Source of the DNA: NZWG01 sp964478995
Lineage (GTDB): Bacteria; Fidelibacterota; Marinisomatia; Marinisomatales; UBA1611
Length of the DNA stretch: 13,310 nt
Direction of reading: 5' to 3'
NCBI GenBank assembly: GCA_964478995.1
Contig: CAYZJY010000056.1
Location: forward strand, 1-13,310
The notes under the pieces were generated by a model. That model ran no database searches. It was not told the origin of the DNA and was given only the letters and a program-made list of their open reading frames with translations. Below, piece by piece: positions 13,172 to 13,310 of the stretch; position 1 is the stretch's first letter; each line of letters opens with the position of its first letter. The position numbers were made by a program, and so were the translations under genes.

Positions 13172-13310
13172 TTATTTAAGGCTAGATTAACCTCATATTC
13201 CAAGTCTTCAAGATTAATCATATACACTTTTAAAATGGATGTTTTGAATTCAAGATATCGTTTCAGCATTACAAATTTGGCTTTTAGCCTATCATCATCG
13301 TTCACGGCGT
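13168..13310 (-). CDS. hypothetical protein, C-terminal part (runs off right edge)
   Basis: A leftward frame enters from the right edge and stays open for 46 codons to the TAA at 13168-13170. The visible residues are polar and helix-favouring (DDDRLKAKFVMLKRYLEFK, then INLEDLEYEVNLALNN at the end). This is the C-terminal part of a protein whose start is outside the window. I do not recognise a family. The stop overlaps the stop of the lipoprotein gene by 4 bp in a tail-to-tail arrangement, which is common for real neighbours in compact genomes and leaves no room for an intergenic terminator. A chance open frame of this length is possible in AT-rich DNA. Confidence 0.5.
   Translation of the reverse strand, partial: AVNDDDRLKAKFVMLKRYLEFKTSILKVYMINLEDLEYEVNLALNN

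Noticed and set aside
13279..13289. GGCTTTTAGCC hairpin as terminator
   Set aside because: The stem has only four base pairs, there is no T tract, and it lies inside the partial frame at the right edge.

Overview
The window is AT-rich bacterial DNA, apparently Gram-negative: it carries a probable outer-membrane-type lipoprotein with a BamE-like tail, an LpoA/LppC-like protein and lipoprotein signal sequences. Gene content and codon use would fit a marine Fibrobacteres-Chlorobi-Bacteroidetes-like or Marinimicrobia-like lineage, but no rRNA or other phylogenetic marker is present, so this placement is a guess. The ten Ns at 10164-10173 show that this is a draft or metagenome scaffold. I see no tRNA, rRNA, CRISPR array or insertion sequence.

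Almost everything from 12234 down to 1 is one leftward (minus-strand) block of genes with gaps of tens of bases or less, or short overlaps. In transcription order it holds: a secreted protein with MORN-variant (YwqK-type) repeats (12234-11614); two very small two-helix membrane proteins (11609-11406 and 11395-11189); a secreted MORN-repeat protein cut by the assembly gap (11144-10174); a second, very long MORN-repeat protein with about 46 repeats (10107-6898); a BamE-like lipoprotein (6890-6030); a TPR plus periplasmic-binding-fold protein like LpoA/LppC (5990-4131); pgeF (4162-3446); uppP (3408-2650); a PutP-type sodium/solute symporter (2649-1198); holA, the DNA polymerase III delta subunit (1208-234); and the start of an ECF sigma factor that runs off the left edge (247-1).

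The right end is different. A 376-base gene-free stretch (12235-12610) holds a possible gene remnant and a perfect 16-bp palindrome containing TATAAT. It is followed by a rightward SnoaL-like lipoprotein gene (12611-13171). Its stop overlaps by 4 bp the stop of a leftward gene that enters from the right edge.

The middle genes share an envelope theme. UppP recycles the undecaprenyl carrier, PgeF is linked to peptidoglycan fidelity, the LppC-like protein resembles penicillin-binding-protein activators, and the BamE-like lipoprotein and secreted MORN proteins would act outside the cytoplasm. The most unusual part is the MORN region: at least 58 MORN repeats in two reading frames separated by an assembly gap, next to a MORN-variant protein and two tiny membrane proteins. 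The sequence around the gap leaves open whether this is one giant secreted repeat protein or two genes.
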